Positions 34,745 through 46,900 of a DNA stretch of 64,000 nt are shown here, piece by piece. The position numbers were made by a program, and so were the translations under genes. The notes beneath the pieces were generated by a model. It was not told the DNA's origin. It searched no databases and saw only the letters and a program-made list of their open reading frames with translations. How positions within the stretch are numbered: the stretch's first letter is position 1; each line of letters starts with the position of its first letter. The DNA is from Rhododendron vialii. Lineage: Eukaryota; Streptophyta; Magnoliopsida; Ericales; Ericaceae. The stretch covers positions 9,296,501 through 9,360,500 of the forward strand of contig NC_080560.1 in assembly GCF_030253575.1 (NCBI RefSeq), given 5' to 3'.

Positions 34745-35095
34745 TTAAGAAAAATTAAGTTGTTTTGTCCTTATTTGATTATTTTTTTTTACATTTGTTA
34801 GTTTTGTGCCCACCTTTTGTGAATTATTGATTCATCTCAACGAGAGGAATCAGAAAAGTAATTTTTTTTTTTTACTTTTATTCAAGTATTTTGAGAATAA
34901 CCACTTTTTAGCAAAATAAGTGAAATAAGTTGACTTATTTTGCTAAAAAGTAGTTATTTTCCAAAATACTTTGGTAAAAATAATTTTTTTACTTTTTCGA
35001 TTCCATTCGTCGAGACGAATCAATAATGCATAAAAATTTAGTACAAAATTAACAAACACAAAAAAAATTCAAATAAAGACAGAATCAATAAAGAA
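34745..35095. mobile_element. Foldback family D, copy 2
   Basis: Left arm 'acatttgttagttttgtgcc ... ctcaacgagaggaatcagaa' pairs with right arm 'gattccattcgtcgagacgaatc ... aaaattaacaaacac'. The centre is a further palindrome ('ttttgctaaaaagtagttatttt'). A lone right-arm copy lies at about 35985-36075. Confidence 0.65.
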
Positions 35096-35102
35096 GGCCC
35101 TA

Positions 35103-35768
35103 ATGCCACGACACGATTCTTTAGTGCCACAACACAATATTGCTATTTGCCCTTTTTATCCTCAAAGCAGAAATTTCCCCTCACAAGGAAATTAAACCTT
35201 GCTCCTCTCTCTTCATTAATTTTCTCAGCAAATGGCCTAGGCTCCAACCCAAACCTTTGGGAATAAAACACATTTCTTCACAACTGAAGTGGCATTCGAG
35301 AACTGAGACAAACCATTACGTTGAGTATTCGGAAAATCAATTCCTAATATCTATTCGACTTTAAGCGTGGATTACTACCCATGATTAGGATTTCCAATAC
35401 ATAAATACATATCAGATCTAGTCAATGTCGGAGCTGCTTCAGCGGTGAAGAGACTAGGCCCTACTTCAATCGACCACGTGCTCTCTGTATCGCCGTAAAC
35501 AAAGGAAGAAAGAGACACCAGAATTTAGAGCCCCTTCAATTTTGGACTACGGGCAGATCGAGGCAGGGTTATCAACGCTACAGATTCCGACGGAGTAGAA
35601 GTGCGTGAACAACCTGTTGAGGGTTTGTGATAAGCATAGGGATGGGAGGGTGGTTCATCGCCGACGCGACAGTATCAATTGGCTTCGATGGGTCTTCTTT
35701 GGTCAATTAAGAAGGTTTGTTGTGGTACTGAATTCAAACAGTAACAGGAGGAGAGAAGAGATGCGTAT

Positions 35769-35808
<40 letters not shown>

Positions 35809-35977
35809 TATATATATATATATATATCACTGAAGGGAGAAGAGATGCATGCGTGTATCGAGATAGAGGGAGGGTCACTGAAGAGAGAAGGGATGTGTAT
35901 GTATCAGCATCCCCTTCAATTCAAGGGTAAATACGTCAAACCATTGTGAAGTCGTGGCACTAGAATTTTGTGTCATG
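35103..35977. mobile_element. Inverted-repeat element with TGCCACGACAC ends
   Basis: The left end TGCCACGACACGATTCTTTA and the right end (gtcgtggcactagaattttgtgtcatgaca) are inverted; each shows two 'GTGCCACGAC'-like words. About 875 bp, containing (GA)n at 35769-35805 and (TA)n at 35806-35827. The interior 'gtcggagctgcttcagcggtg...' region looks gene-leader-like but I could not assign it. Confidence 0.5.
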
Positions 35978-36082
35978 ACATTATCAATTATCAATTAATA
36001 ATTCATAAAAATTTAGTGCAAAATTAACAAATGCGAAAAAATGTAAATAAAGACAAAATCAACTTAAATTTTTTTAAGGTTT

Positions 36083-36866
36083 AAGGCTCCGTTCCGAAAT
36101 TTTTAAAAAAAAATAAGTACTTAACTTTTCATTAAAAAATAAGAAGGGTCATTCCACAAAACTTATTTTGAAACTTTTCATTAAAAAATAAGAAGGGTCA
36201 TTCCACAAAACTCAAATAAAAAGTTTTTTTCACATTTTCAAATTCAAAAATAATGTAAATGAAAAAAAAATTCAATTTTTTTGCATCGTATTAAAGATCT
36301 CAATGAGATTTATCAAACAAGATCTATAGTGATAAGAAAATTATTTGCGTAAAAACATGATTTTTGAGTTTGAAGTTGCCTTATACAAAAAATAAGACTG
36401 TTACTATGAAAATGGGCGTCGGCGGAGGGAAATCGCACCGACGGCCGTGCTGGGCCGTCTTCGGCTACTAGACGGCCGATCCGAGCCGTCCAAAAATTCT
36501 AAAAAAAAAAATCAAGGGGGTCAACGCGGGAATTAACGGCATCCGAGATGTGTAGGATGCTTGATCCAAGCACCCCTTTTTCGTGTATATGATTTTACAC
36601 GAAAAAGGGGTGCTCGGATCAAGCACCTTACACATCTCGGATGCCGTTGATTCCCGCATCAGCCCCTCGGTTTTTTTTTTTAAATTTTTAGACGGCTCGG
36701 ATCGGCCGTCCGATGGCCGGAGATGGCCCGGCGCGACAATCGGTATGATTTCTCTCCCCGACTGATCGGTACCTATATAAATTCTTTCAAAATAAGTACT
36801 AATTTTTTTATTTTTCGAAATAAAGCTTCTTATTAGATAAAAAATAAATTCTTATTTCGATTCTGG
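36083..36866. mobile_element. MITE related to 15546-15783, split by a foldback
   Basis: The left end GGCTCCGTTCCGAAATTTTT and the right end TTCTGGAACGCAG are inverted. The internal 'gtattaaagatctcaatgag' to 'attatttgcgtaaaaacatg' block is the inverse of that in the 15546 element. A 46-bp tandem duplication ('acttttcattaaaaaataag...') is near 36134-36215. A Mutator-like foldback interrupts it at 36397-36788. Confidence 0.55.
36397..36788. mobile_element. Mutator-like foldback MITE, copy 2 of the 1665 family
   Basis: Shares with the 1665-2066 element the arm sequence 'GACGGCCGATCCGAGCCGTC', the 'aaaaattctaaaaaaaaaa' spacer and the 'gtgtag.atgcttgatc..agcaccccttttt' core. An 8-bp repeat AAAATAAG flanks it (36389-36396 and 36789-36796). 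The arms differ at several places, so this copy is older than copy 1. Confidence 0.75.
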
Positions 36867-36949
36867 AACGCAGTAAGACAACTCACCCTTGTAGGACGGA
36901 TGGAGTACTGCTGTCCGACCCTTTTGTGCGTCATTAAAGGAGACTTAAA

Positions 36950-38643
36950 GGAGTCAAAGGGTCGCAGGAGTGTACTAATTTTGCTTCCTCCCTATTCCCC
37001 AAGCCACTTTACTCTCGTCCTCCTCTCGTCTCTCTCTCTCTATTTACAGAAGCTCCGTTTTCGATTTACGTCCCTTACCGGCGCCTTCTACTCTGATCCT
37101 GAGGTACATTCCTTCTCTTCTTTCTCTCTCTCTCCTGTTTTCCGCCTGGAGTTCGTTCGACTGTTAGGGTTTTTCTGTCCTCTCTATTTATCTTCCAACT
37201 CTACCTTTGGCTTCCGTTTCTCTCTATATGGAATGCACATTCATGAATGGAATCGGTTCATTTCTCGCTCCTATTGAATCGCTCTTCTCCGTTTGATTAC
37301 ACACACACACACACACACTGCTCCTCTATGATGTATCTAGATCTGTGTCTTTTATGTAATAGATACATTTACAGGTAATATATGCGTTTCCCTTGTATAT
37401 TTTTTAGTCAAGTTAGAGTTACTGGATATGGCCCTGCTTTCTTTTCGTTGAACAATTTTTTCTAATTCTGCCGTCTTTTTTTTTCCGTCTCATTTTTCGT
37501 TACTGGATAAGGCCGTGTTTTTGTTAGTCAAGTCAAGTTGTTTCTTGTGCATGTGTACTTTCGATTGTGTGTTTGTGCATCTGTGTTCATGACGTGCTTT
37601 TTTGTTGATATATCTATGGCAGCCCTAGCTGAAATTCCTGGTGCTGATTCCGATCCTCTGAACAAAATTTTCTTTTTTTCCAGTTTGGGTCCTTGGGGAA
37701 GATTACTTCAGATATCAAAATAATTTATGAGGCTTTTGAGTTTTTCTAATATCTTGAATGGCTGTATTCACATTTGATCTTGTGAAACTGTCCTCACTTG
37801 ACTCTTTTGTTCTAACTTCTACCATGGGGTTTTTAACTCATTGCATTATGATGCTGACATGAATATGATAGGATGCCAATCCTTTGATGAATAATTATAG
37901 AGATGTGCTCATAGGAAGTTGTTAAGGTGATAAGGTTATTTCCACCAATCTATGCCTTATGGTCTTTTAATTCTCGTATGCACCTGTTGGAAGCTGAATG
38001 AGTTTAAGTTGCAAGCAATGTATCTGGTTTCACTATGCTGTTATGTTGTGCTTCTTTCATTTGGATATCTTTGATGTAGGTATAGCTCAGTAAAAATATT
38101 TTCTAAGTATAATATTTTTTTTTCCTACGATCTGTACGTGCATGTAAATTGTTGATGTATCTATGCATGTGTTAGGTACTCTACTGCAATTGACATGATT
38201 GATTTGGCTTGGGACTTGGGATTGATTGTGGACCCGTGTAGAAGTAGCTTTGGAAGAGCATCATATATTTGTCTTGTGTTGTTTTTTATTCAATTTTTAT
38301 GATCTTTTATGGAGTCTGGTTTGTGGGGTGTGAGTGTGTATGTGAGAGTTTTTCCTATTTGTTCTTTTTACATATCACTTTGAGTGATTGATGAAAGTTA
38401 TGAAGCTCTCCATTGGGTCACTAATTCAGAATGACACTTTTTTTCTTAATTATCTGCTATGCTGAGTGAACATAGATATCTACTTTTCATCTGTTTTATT
38501 CTCAACGTAGTCATGCTAAGCTGCTATAATGTTGCCTGGCCAATGGTGGCAGGCTTCTGTTCTGTTTTATTGAGCATTTGTTTCACATTGTGCTATCTGA
38601 CATTCTAATGCAAAACATGAACAGGAAGAGGGTGCTAACTATA
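36950..38643 (+). promoter_or_regulatory. Predicted 5' leader and leader intron of the SGS3-like gene
   Basis: A pyrimidine-rich stretch (36985-37050) leads to a probable non-coding exon ending at 37103 (CCTGAG, then GTACATTC). A 1.5-kb T-rich intron ends at AACATGAACAG (38624), leaving 19 nt before the ATG at 38644. A CA repeat is at about 37303-37318. The open frame at 37538-37723 lies inside the intron and shows no SGS3 similarity. Confidence 0.45.
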
Positions 38644-41600
38644 ATGAGTTCACGAAAAGGGGGTTCGAGAGGGCCTCTGGGCAGAGGAAATAATTCAAGG
38701 CCCCATTCAGCTGGTAGAGGTTTTGAGAGCAACAGCAACACCCCTTCCCCACGAGCAATCCCTCCTCCTTTGGAGCACGGGTGGAATTGGCATACAAGAG
38801 CTGCTGCCAGTAGTCAGTCTTCAGAAGATGCTACAGGACAAGGAGAGACCACCATACACTTGGACCCCCCTCCTGTTGATGACGACGATGACAAGTTTGA
38901 AAATGACAATGACTCAGATGAAGTTGATACAGAGGATGAACTATTAAGTGACGAATATGACTCTGATGTGAGTGAGAAAAGCCACGACTCCCGCAAGAAT
39001 AGTAAGTGGTTCAAGGTTTTTTTTGAAAACTTGGACAAACTAAGTTTGGATGATATGCATGGTCCATCAAGACAGTGGCATTGCCCAGCATGCAAAGGGG
39101 GTCCTGGTGCAATTGACTGGTATCGAGGTCTGCAGCCACTCATGATGCATGCCAAAACAAAAGGATCAAAGAGGGTGAAGCTGCACAGAGATTTTGCAGA
39201 ACTTTTGGATGAAGAGCTCCGCAGGCGGGGCACTTCAGTCATAGCAGCTGGTGAAGCATTTGGTAAGTGGAAGGGTCTTGATGAAAGGATCAAAGATCGC
39301 TCTATTGTTTGGCCGCCAATGGTTGTCATTATGAACACATGGCTTGAGCAGGATGAAAATGACAAGGTACAGTTAACATTGCACTGTTTTTTACTACGAG
39401 CACGATTCCTGACGTAGGATGTATGTGTGTTTATGGCATTGGATGAAGCAACCTTGCCACATTGTATCTGTTATTAAAAAGTTTTCTGCTTGATATTAGA
39501 ATTTCTGATTTGCAATTGTATTTGCAGTGGCATGGCATGGGAAATCAAGAGCTTCTTGATTCCTTTAGTTCATACTCTCCAGTGAAGGCTCGACATGCCT
39601 ATGGCCCACAGGGGCACCGAGGGATGAGTGTTTTGATTTTTGAGAACTCGGCAATGGGCTTTTTAGAGGCCGAAAGTCTTCATAACCATTTCCAGGAACA
39701 AGGAACCGATAGGGACGCTTGGGATCGTCGTCCAGTCCTATTCTGTCCTGGTGGAAAGCGCCAACTTTATGGCTACATGGCAGAGAAACAAGACCTGGAC
39801 GTTTTTAATAAGCACTGCCATGGTTCTCTCTCTATCTCTCTGTATATGTGTGTGTGTGTGTTGTGCGTGCGTCTGGTGGCACAAGTCCATGAATTGGCAA
39901 GGCTAGGCATACTAGTTGGATTTCTATTATATTATTATGATTCCAGTAATTGAGTACCTCCTTTGTTTGGTCATGCTTTATTGTTGAGTAGGCAACAAAG
40001 CCGCCCGATTGAAGTTTGAGACTAGGTCGTATCAGGAGATGGTTGTGAACCAAATGCGACAAATGAGTGAAGATAACCAGCAGTTGATCTGGTTTAAGGA
40101 TGAAGTGGCTAAAGGGCAAAGACGTTCAAAAGCTCTTGAAGAGTCTTTAGGAGTAGTATCTGAGAAGTTGCGCAAGACCAAGGAGGAAAACCGCATTGTC
40201 ACGCAAAGGAGCAAAATGCATCATGAGCAGAACAAGGAAGAGGTAATAACAGGGCTGGATATAAATTGAATATCCTGTCTGATGTCCGGACAAGGAGTTT
40301 GCATTAGATGTTTTGGTAACTGTTATTGCCTGCATTGTTGCCGTTTGCAGTCAGTGGGTGTGGTCTTTTAAGATAGCTTCTGGTGGAGGAGTTCGTTGCT
40401 GTGACCATTTTAATTTTGAGCATAACCCTTGCAGCCGTGACTGTTAATGTGTCATGCATTTTTTTCACTACCTTTAGTCGATCATCTTGCTTCTTATAAT
40501 GATTTTGCGTAGACATTGACGGAAGTGATTGGAATGCCTTCAGGAGATGCATTAAGTTGTCTGGTTTTTCTTCTTATGTACTTGATTAAGGACCCATAAA
40601 CATTACAATTTTGAATCCTCTGGTTCATGCCCAAATTGAGTAGGCTCTATTTTTGCCTGCAGAGATGGAGTCTCATGTGCATTTTGACTCAGTTAACAGT
40701 GATAAGTTTATATGCAACGGTTTTGTTCACACTGCTACTGCCATTTCCAGAACTTTTCACGTCTCAGATATTCATGTGTTTTTTACATTGGCTTATCCTC
40801 TTAATGTCAGTAGTTTCAACCGTGCATCCTATAGGACCTATACTGAAATCATTCAGTAAAAAGATAAAATAGCTGGACTAGTATCGAAGTATGCGACTGA
40901 AAACAATGTCCTTACAAAGTTGACATGGTTTTTACTTCAGCAGGTATTCTTGCTGACGATAAGTTGTTGCGAGGTTCTCTCTTTTTTGTTTTTATTTTCA
41001 TGTACTTCAATGGAATCCACATCCTCATGTACTTTAAACAGATCGTCATCCCTTGTCATCTGATTGATGCACCCATCTACTTGCACAATATGAGTTTCTA
41101 GCAGCATTTGGGACCTCTCCTAGTGGTCCTATGTTTGGTATTGTTGTCGAGTATGATGCCAGCATTTGTTTTGCATTTGCACTCGAGCATGAAGCGGGTG
41201 GCGGGCTTATGGTATGGTGCGAACTGTGTGGCTTTGGATTTCGGGTTTGGGATTAATCTTTTAATAGCATTGGAAGTCCTCTCCCTCGCCCTAGACCCTA
41301 GTGGACAGATGGTGTTCCAGTTTATTGTTTCTTCTAGTTGGAATTTTTCTCTGATCTTTTTTCGATGGCTCTTGGTTTTAGTAATTTGTTTTGTTCTCTC
41401 TGTTCATTTGCTCACCATTTGGTTGTTTCATTTATTTTCCATGTCTCATTAGATGGATTTTCAAGAACAATTCTTCAAAGACCAGCTTGAAATCATCCAT
41501 AAAACTAGGGATGCAAAGGAAGACGAGTTTGAGAAGATTCAGCAGGAGGAGCGAGAGAAGATGAAACAATCAAATACACATGTTTCTGCTAAGGGGGATC

Positions 41601-41987
41601 GTGATCGCAGGTAATTTGCCTTGGATGTGTAATGGATGCTACATGATTGTGCATGAAATGCATTGGGGTTTGATTTTGCGAAGTTTGTAACACATTTTTA
41701 CTCCTCGAGTTGCTCTCTTTTCTTAGACCTTCACATGCTTTTGTCTGTATAACAGGGAGGAAGATTTTGCAAAGTTTGTCAAGTCTCAGGACAAAGAGAT
41801 GGAGGAATTTGTGTCTGAGAGGGAGAAGTTAGTGAAAGCTTACGAAGATGACAAAATATCAATGAATAAGAGGCATTTTGAGGAAGAGGTTCAGCTGGAG
41901 AAGGATTTTGATACTGCCCTTAACCAGCTAATGAGCAAGTACAGTCCACACCCTTCGGAGGAAGAAGGCAAAAGCAGTGATCAGTAA
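38644..41987 (+). CDS. SGS3: SGS3-like RNA-silencing protein (zf-XS, XS, coiled coil)
   Basis: Exons 38644-39366, 39528-39822, 39992-40242, 41453-41610 and 41756-41987 join in frame through GT-AG introns to give 552 residues. In order: a Gly/Arg/Ser-rich start (MSSRKGGSRGPLGRGNN); the HGWNWHTR motif (45-52); an acidic stretch (78-110); a zinc finger of the zf-XS type with C147, C150, H169 and H181 (QWHCPACKGGPGAIDWY); an XS domain (about 215-340, with VWPPMVVIMNT, ARHAYGPQGHRGMSVLIFE and GGKRQLYGYMAEKQDLDVFN); then a long coiled coil to the C-terminus. SGS3 binds dsRNA with 5' overhangs and works with RDR6 in cytoplasmic siRNA bodies to make trans-acting and antiviral siRNAs. Arabidopsis SGS3 is about 625 residues; here some 75 N-terminal residues are missing, so this may be a short paralogue. 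Confidence 0.92.
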
Positions 41988-42430
41988 TTGAGATTGAAGG
42001 GAAGAGACTTGTAACTCCCAACTTATGGTTAAACAATATTATCATACTCTTTTTGTACTCCTTGTACTTTATCACCATCAGCGGTAACAGTTCCAAGTGT
42101 TCTTCATGGACTGAGCGACTGTTTTACTACTACTCTACATATAAGGTTTTATGGTGTCGATGGCTATGTTATTTTCCCGCTGATCTTCTGTCCTCTTTCT
42201 TGTTTTCTTCATTGATGGTAAAATGCCATATCCCTGGAGGATGGATTAAACAAGTGTTTGAATTATCTTCAAATGTAAAAATGTGTTTTCTTCATTGATG
42301 GTATTTTGAATGGTCAACCGTGTGGTCTTCTTCATTCGGGAGTCAATCAATCTACAATCACGGTACAACAAACACACACTTGTGTGTGTGCACGTGTGGA
42401 TTTGAGCGTGTTAAAAGCAAGTGTGCATGC
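41988..42430. other. SGS3-like gene 3' flank
   Basis: Likely 3' UTR and downstream DNA; the duplicated phrase 'ttttcttcattgatggta' occurs at about 42203 and 42284. No gene. Confidence 0.4.
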
Positions 42431-42434
42431 GCAT

Positions 42435-43730
42435 TTGGGCTTGTAAAAAGGGGTGTGGCTACACAATTATTCTTCCGGAACACAAACATAATAGCATATC
42501 ATAAATTTGAGACAAACTGTAGAACATCCACCAGTACAACACAACCCAAAGAAAAAAGAAAATCCAAAGAAAGCCAGGACAACATAACCTAGCAACAAAG
42601 CTCGGACCCGACAAGCTTACAAAGGCCATGACAAAGGACACACAACAAAGTCCCAAAAGAAAACGCCACCAGGACACCGAGGCCAGCAACACCGAATACA
42701 CCATAACCCTGTAAAACCAAGATTAGGACCAGAAGAGATAAATCAAAGAAATGCATGACGTTGAGGTGTGTGGATCATCTTCTATAACCCTTTCCCGTTT
42801 CCACTTACTCCGAATGGGATGTGGTAGCGCCTTGTTGCACCCATTACTACCTTAGACATTTTTTTTTTGATCCTACCTTAGACATTGTTAAAGCGCCTTT
42901 GCTCTCTTCTGCTTGCCAAAGTGCCTCACAAAAGCATTATCATAGTCCTCTACCTGATATTATCAGAACGACACATCCTCTTAGCCCGCAAGTTCTGAGG
43001 TCCCAAAGTAGAATCTTGAAAACTATCTCAAACCCTATTAGATGAGGAGTCCTCAACTCTCAGCTGATGGTGGTCAAATATTGGAGAGACAATCACACAA
43101 CTAGCTAGTGAAGAAGGCATCTCTTCCGCCACTTCCATCAAAAAATGACTAAAGAAGATCAGGCACACTAACCTATCACTTTCTAGGACATTAACACAAC
43201 TATAATTTTTTTTTTTTGCCATTCAAAAGAAACACAAACCTCATGAGACATAAGACCATCATGGCTACAAGGATGGCTGACCGTGAAAGATGGCTCCTGA
43301 ACTTTAACTTTCACAATCGAGAGGCTGGGCATATGGAAAAAACAGAACCTCTTAGCTGAATCCCCCAAAGGCAATGGCGGCTTATTAAGAGAAACTCTCG
43401 CCTCCATAATGACTTATTTCTGTCGTTGACGAAACTTCATACCACCATAGGAGATCAAATTCTTGCCAGATCCAGGCCTTTCAAACCTATCAAATGACTC
43501 TAAGCCACCAGCGAGAAAGCGACAACCAACCTTGAACTCTGTAGCAGCACAACCGGAAGAAACCATCGCACAAGGGTCATTGGACGCAACTCCCTCTTTT
43601 GGAGTGGCGAAGAAGTGTGAGGGTGAAAACTGAAAAGTGCGAAAAAGGACAAAAGAAATTGGAAAGTCCCTTCTGATCAGACTCAGAGAAAGAAAATGAA
43701 AATGAAACGCCCCCGCCAAAAAACATATTT
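42435..43730 (-). pseudogene. LINE-like retroelement remnant
   Basis: On the minus strand, frame 43414-43719 ends GMKFRQRQK, stop, and continues in the same frame as MEARVSLNKPPLPLGDSAKR (43407 down to 43183). A frameshifted piece follows (43222-43028), and near 42704-42459 comes hydrophobic sequence typical of translated LINE 3' tails (VSLSGPSFVARLCC). I read this as a 5' part joined to a 3' part with the reverse-transcriptase core deleted. The assignment rests on general resemblance only. Confidence 0.4.
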
Positions 43731-43909
43731 AAATATTTAGCGGTTATCAGCCACTCGCCTAAATATTTTAAATACACAAAAGCACCAGCCAAGCTTAAAC
43801 CCTAGATTTCGAAACTAATCTCTCTCTCTCTCTAGGCAATCACTCTGACTCTCTCTCTCTCTCTCCACGCAATCACTCTGAATCCGAATTCAGGGAACAA
43901 ACCGAAGCA

Positions 43910-46900
43910 ATGGACAGAAGCATGATATCGGTAGACCGGTGGACCGACGGCAGCCAGGCCTACTTCCTCACCCACCTCCACGCCGACCACACCAGCGGCC
44001 TGTCTCCTACGTGGAAACGCGGCCCTCTCTTCTGCTCTCGAATCACGGCCAAGCTCTTCCCCTTCAAGTTCCCTGGATTCAAGCTCTCTCTGCTTCGAGT
44101 TCTCGAGATCGGTCAATGGCACTCCGTCTCTCTGGTATCTCCGACCACCGGATCCGCTACCACCGTCGATGTCATGGCCTTCGACGCTCACCACTGCCCC
44201 GGTACGCTCTCGGTCAGGCGTTTTGGTTCTGTTATCAACTTGCTTCTGTTGCTCTCCAATTGTTCGATGGAGGTTGTAAGTGAATAAGTTTCTTATGTAA
44301 GGCTGCAAACGGACTAAGTTTTTGCAGGATTTTAACTCAGCTGGGACCAAATTTTTTAGATAAAATTATAGACAAAAAATTGTATAAAATCGCAATAATG
44401 TTTTGCTTGAAAACTTATTGGGCCTAGTTTATTTTATTTTTTTGAGCTATATGATCTACTTACTCACAAATTAGAGTAAATTTTCATTCCCTCTGGCTTT
44501 GTACGACTTATTCAGTGCAGACATAATGAAAGAAATATTAAATTATATGCAATAGTATAGAAAATTTTAGAGCCACCCATGGGGGTTTGCAAAAATATAC
44601 AGTACCACAAAATTTTCATTCCTAGGGATTTGCTTGAACCTCCTAAAACATTAGTAGAGCTGCCCCTGGCTCAAGGCTCGGCTAGTTAACAAACGAGTTG
44701 AGCTCGAGTTTTAAGCCTGTTTAGTAAAAGAGCCGAGCTCAAACCCGTCAAAGCTCGGCTTGGCTCGTTTGCAGTGCTACTTTCTTTCAGTGAGTTTCTG
44801 AATGCTATACTACCTTATAGTTGTTACCGTCTCGTAAAATTCTTTAGGAGATTAGGGTGTCCGTGTAATTGTTAGGAATTCGGTTTGTCGGCAGCAGCAA
44901 TAATTGTGATCATGTTTGTAATTCCGTGTAATTGTTAGGGATTCGGTATGTACTTCATTGCAACGACTGTATAGTATACTACTCTGCTACTGTATAGTCG
45001 CCCTTGCCACTATCCAACAGGATGCTAATTCCAATGGAAGGAGAATGCATCGCGCCATAAAAATGAGGAAGGCGCAGATAAATAAAGGAGTTCTGTTTTG
45101 ACTGAAGAGTTGCTATTCCTACATTTCCGACTTGAATAATTATACTACCTTGTCTGTGCCCGACACTTACGTAACACAGATACTTGAGGTCGGTAGACGT
45201 GTCCCTGCTTCTTAGACCTTAGGTTATTGCAACTAAAAATAATTCATTCCCGTTTGGACCTCGAGTCTGAAAACGATGAACATCAAGAGTTCTCTGGATG
45301 AAGTGAATCCACCATTGGTTGACTGTACTGTTCTTGGACCACATGAGTAGCCAAAAAATGATGGTAGCTCTATAAGCATTGCTGATATAGATTCAAAAAC
45401 CTTGGAAATTTTGTCTTGCTTTTACTCCTATCTTGGGAGTTTCAGTGTGCCAGTTTCACAGTTCCCATCCATCAGTATGTTATGTTGACTTATCATTGCA
45501 TAGGAGTAGTTTTATTTTTTCTGTCTGTTTTCCTCTTCTGTAACATAATCTGGGTGAAAAGTTTCTTATTTGCTTTCTTGGTTTTTCAACTGACAGGTGC
45601 AGTCATGTACTTTTTTCGTGGTGAGTTTGGCTGCATGCTTTTTACTGGGGATTTCCGATGGGAACCAACTAGTACAAGGGCACAGATTGGAAGGAGCATG
45701 CTACTAAATGCCATCGGGAATGATAAAGTTGACATTCTTTACCTGGACAATACTTACTGTAATCCGTCATATTCTTTTCCCTCTCGAGAAGTTGCTGCTA
45801 AACAGGTGTGAGCTTTCTTTGACAGCGAGATTTCCTCACTTTCCACCTTTTATGCAGTGGAATTGAATTAATAGACTTGTAACCTAAGGGAAACTAACTA
45901 ATCTACAGGTTTTTGCTTTTTCATCTTTCCCCCCAAAGTCCAATAAGCCTGACATAAACTATATGTCGTGTAACATGCTTGTCGGGTGGCTTGTGATCAG
46001 CTCTGTATGATTCTTGCAGTTGTTGATGATTGTTAAACAAGTGCAGAAATATGTGTTTATCCATTGATGGGAATGTCAGGGAGAGGTGGAACTGACTGAG
46101 TTCTTAAAAAATTGGTCTTTATTATTGTTCTTTATGATGGCTGAACAATGTGCATTTGCCAAAACCAAATTGGTACCAGTTTCACCAAACACATATGCCT
46201 AATAATTGGAGGGCTTGAGGGATACGTTGAAAACATGCATGGCAGGTTTACAGAAATGCAAATTCAGCGCTATTGGCAGCAAAGAAAATGGCAACATGAT
46301 TGGCATACGGAAATAGACAACGAGATGGACCTTTACAAAGCAATGTGAAACAAAAAGGTGTAATATAATTATCACTTTAGGTATCTCTCATGGGGTATTT
46401 ATTGGATAAAAAGGCCCGGATGGGTAATCAAAAGAATATCAAACTGAAATCCATAACTAGAATGGTTTCTTATTGCTTTCAAAATTTAAACTACATACCT
46501 ACTTCTCCATTGGATTTGTGTCTGGGGGTGAGGGTGGGTTGGGGTGGGTTGGGTGTTTCATCAAGTTTCAGCTTTTTGTCGTGATTTCATTTCAGACTGA
46601 AGTAAAATGTTCAGAAACTCGGTCACTTTGAACCCGAGTTTCGTCCCTTGACATGGTATGGGCCTTTGGTATTATATATCCTCTGTCGAACTTCATTTTG
46701 TGATTGTATATGGAAATGAACTAGCAAGTTTCTGATAATACATTTAATTGTTTTATGGCCGGTTACAGGTGGTTGATGTGATCGCCTCTCATCCTAAACA
46801 TGACATCATCATCGGTATCGACTCTTTGGGCAAAGAAGATCTTTTAATTCATATTGCACGTGTGCTAAAAATTAAGGTTTGCTCATTCCTCAGTGAAAGA

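Noticed and set aside
36900..37723. Open frames before the SGS3-like gene as missing N-terminal exons
   Set aside because: Their translations (pyrimidine-tract peptides; a frame starting MFLVHVYFRL) show no resemblance to SGS3 N-terminal sequence.
40304..41452. Several open frames between exons 3 and 4 of the SGS3-like gene
   Set aside because: They fall inside a GT-AG intron whose flanking exons join in frame to the conserved coiled coil; the translations are hydrophobic and unlike any family.
43832..44350. 172-codon minus-strand frame overlapping SNM1-like exon 1
   Set aside because: It is the antisense shadow of a conserved exon with metallo-beta-lactamase motifs.
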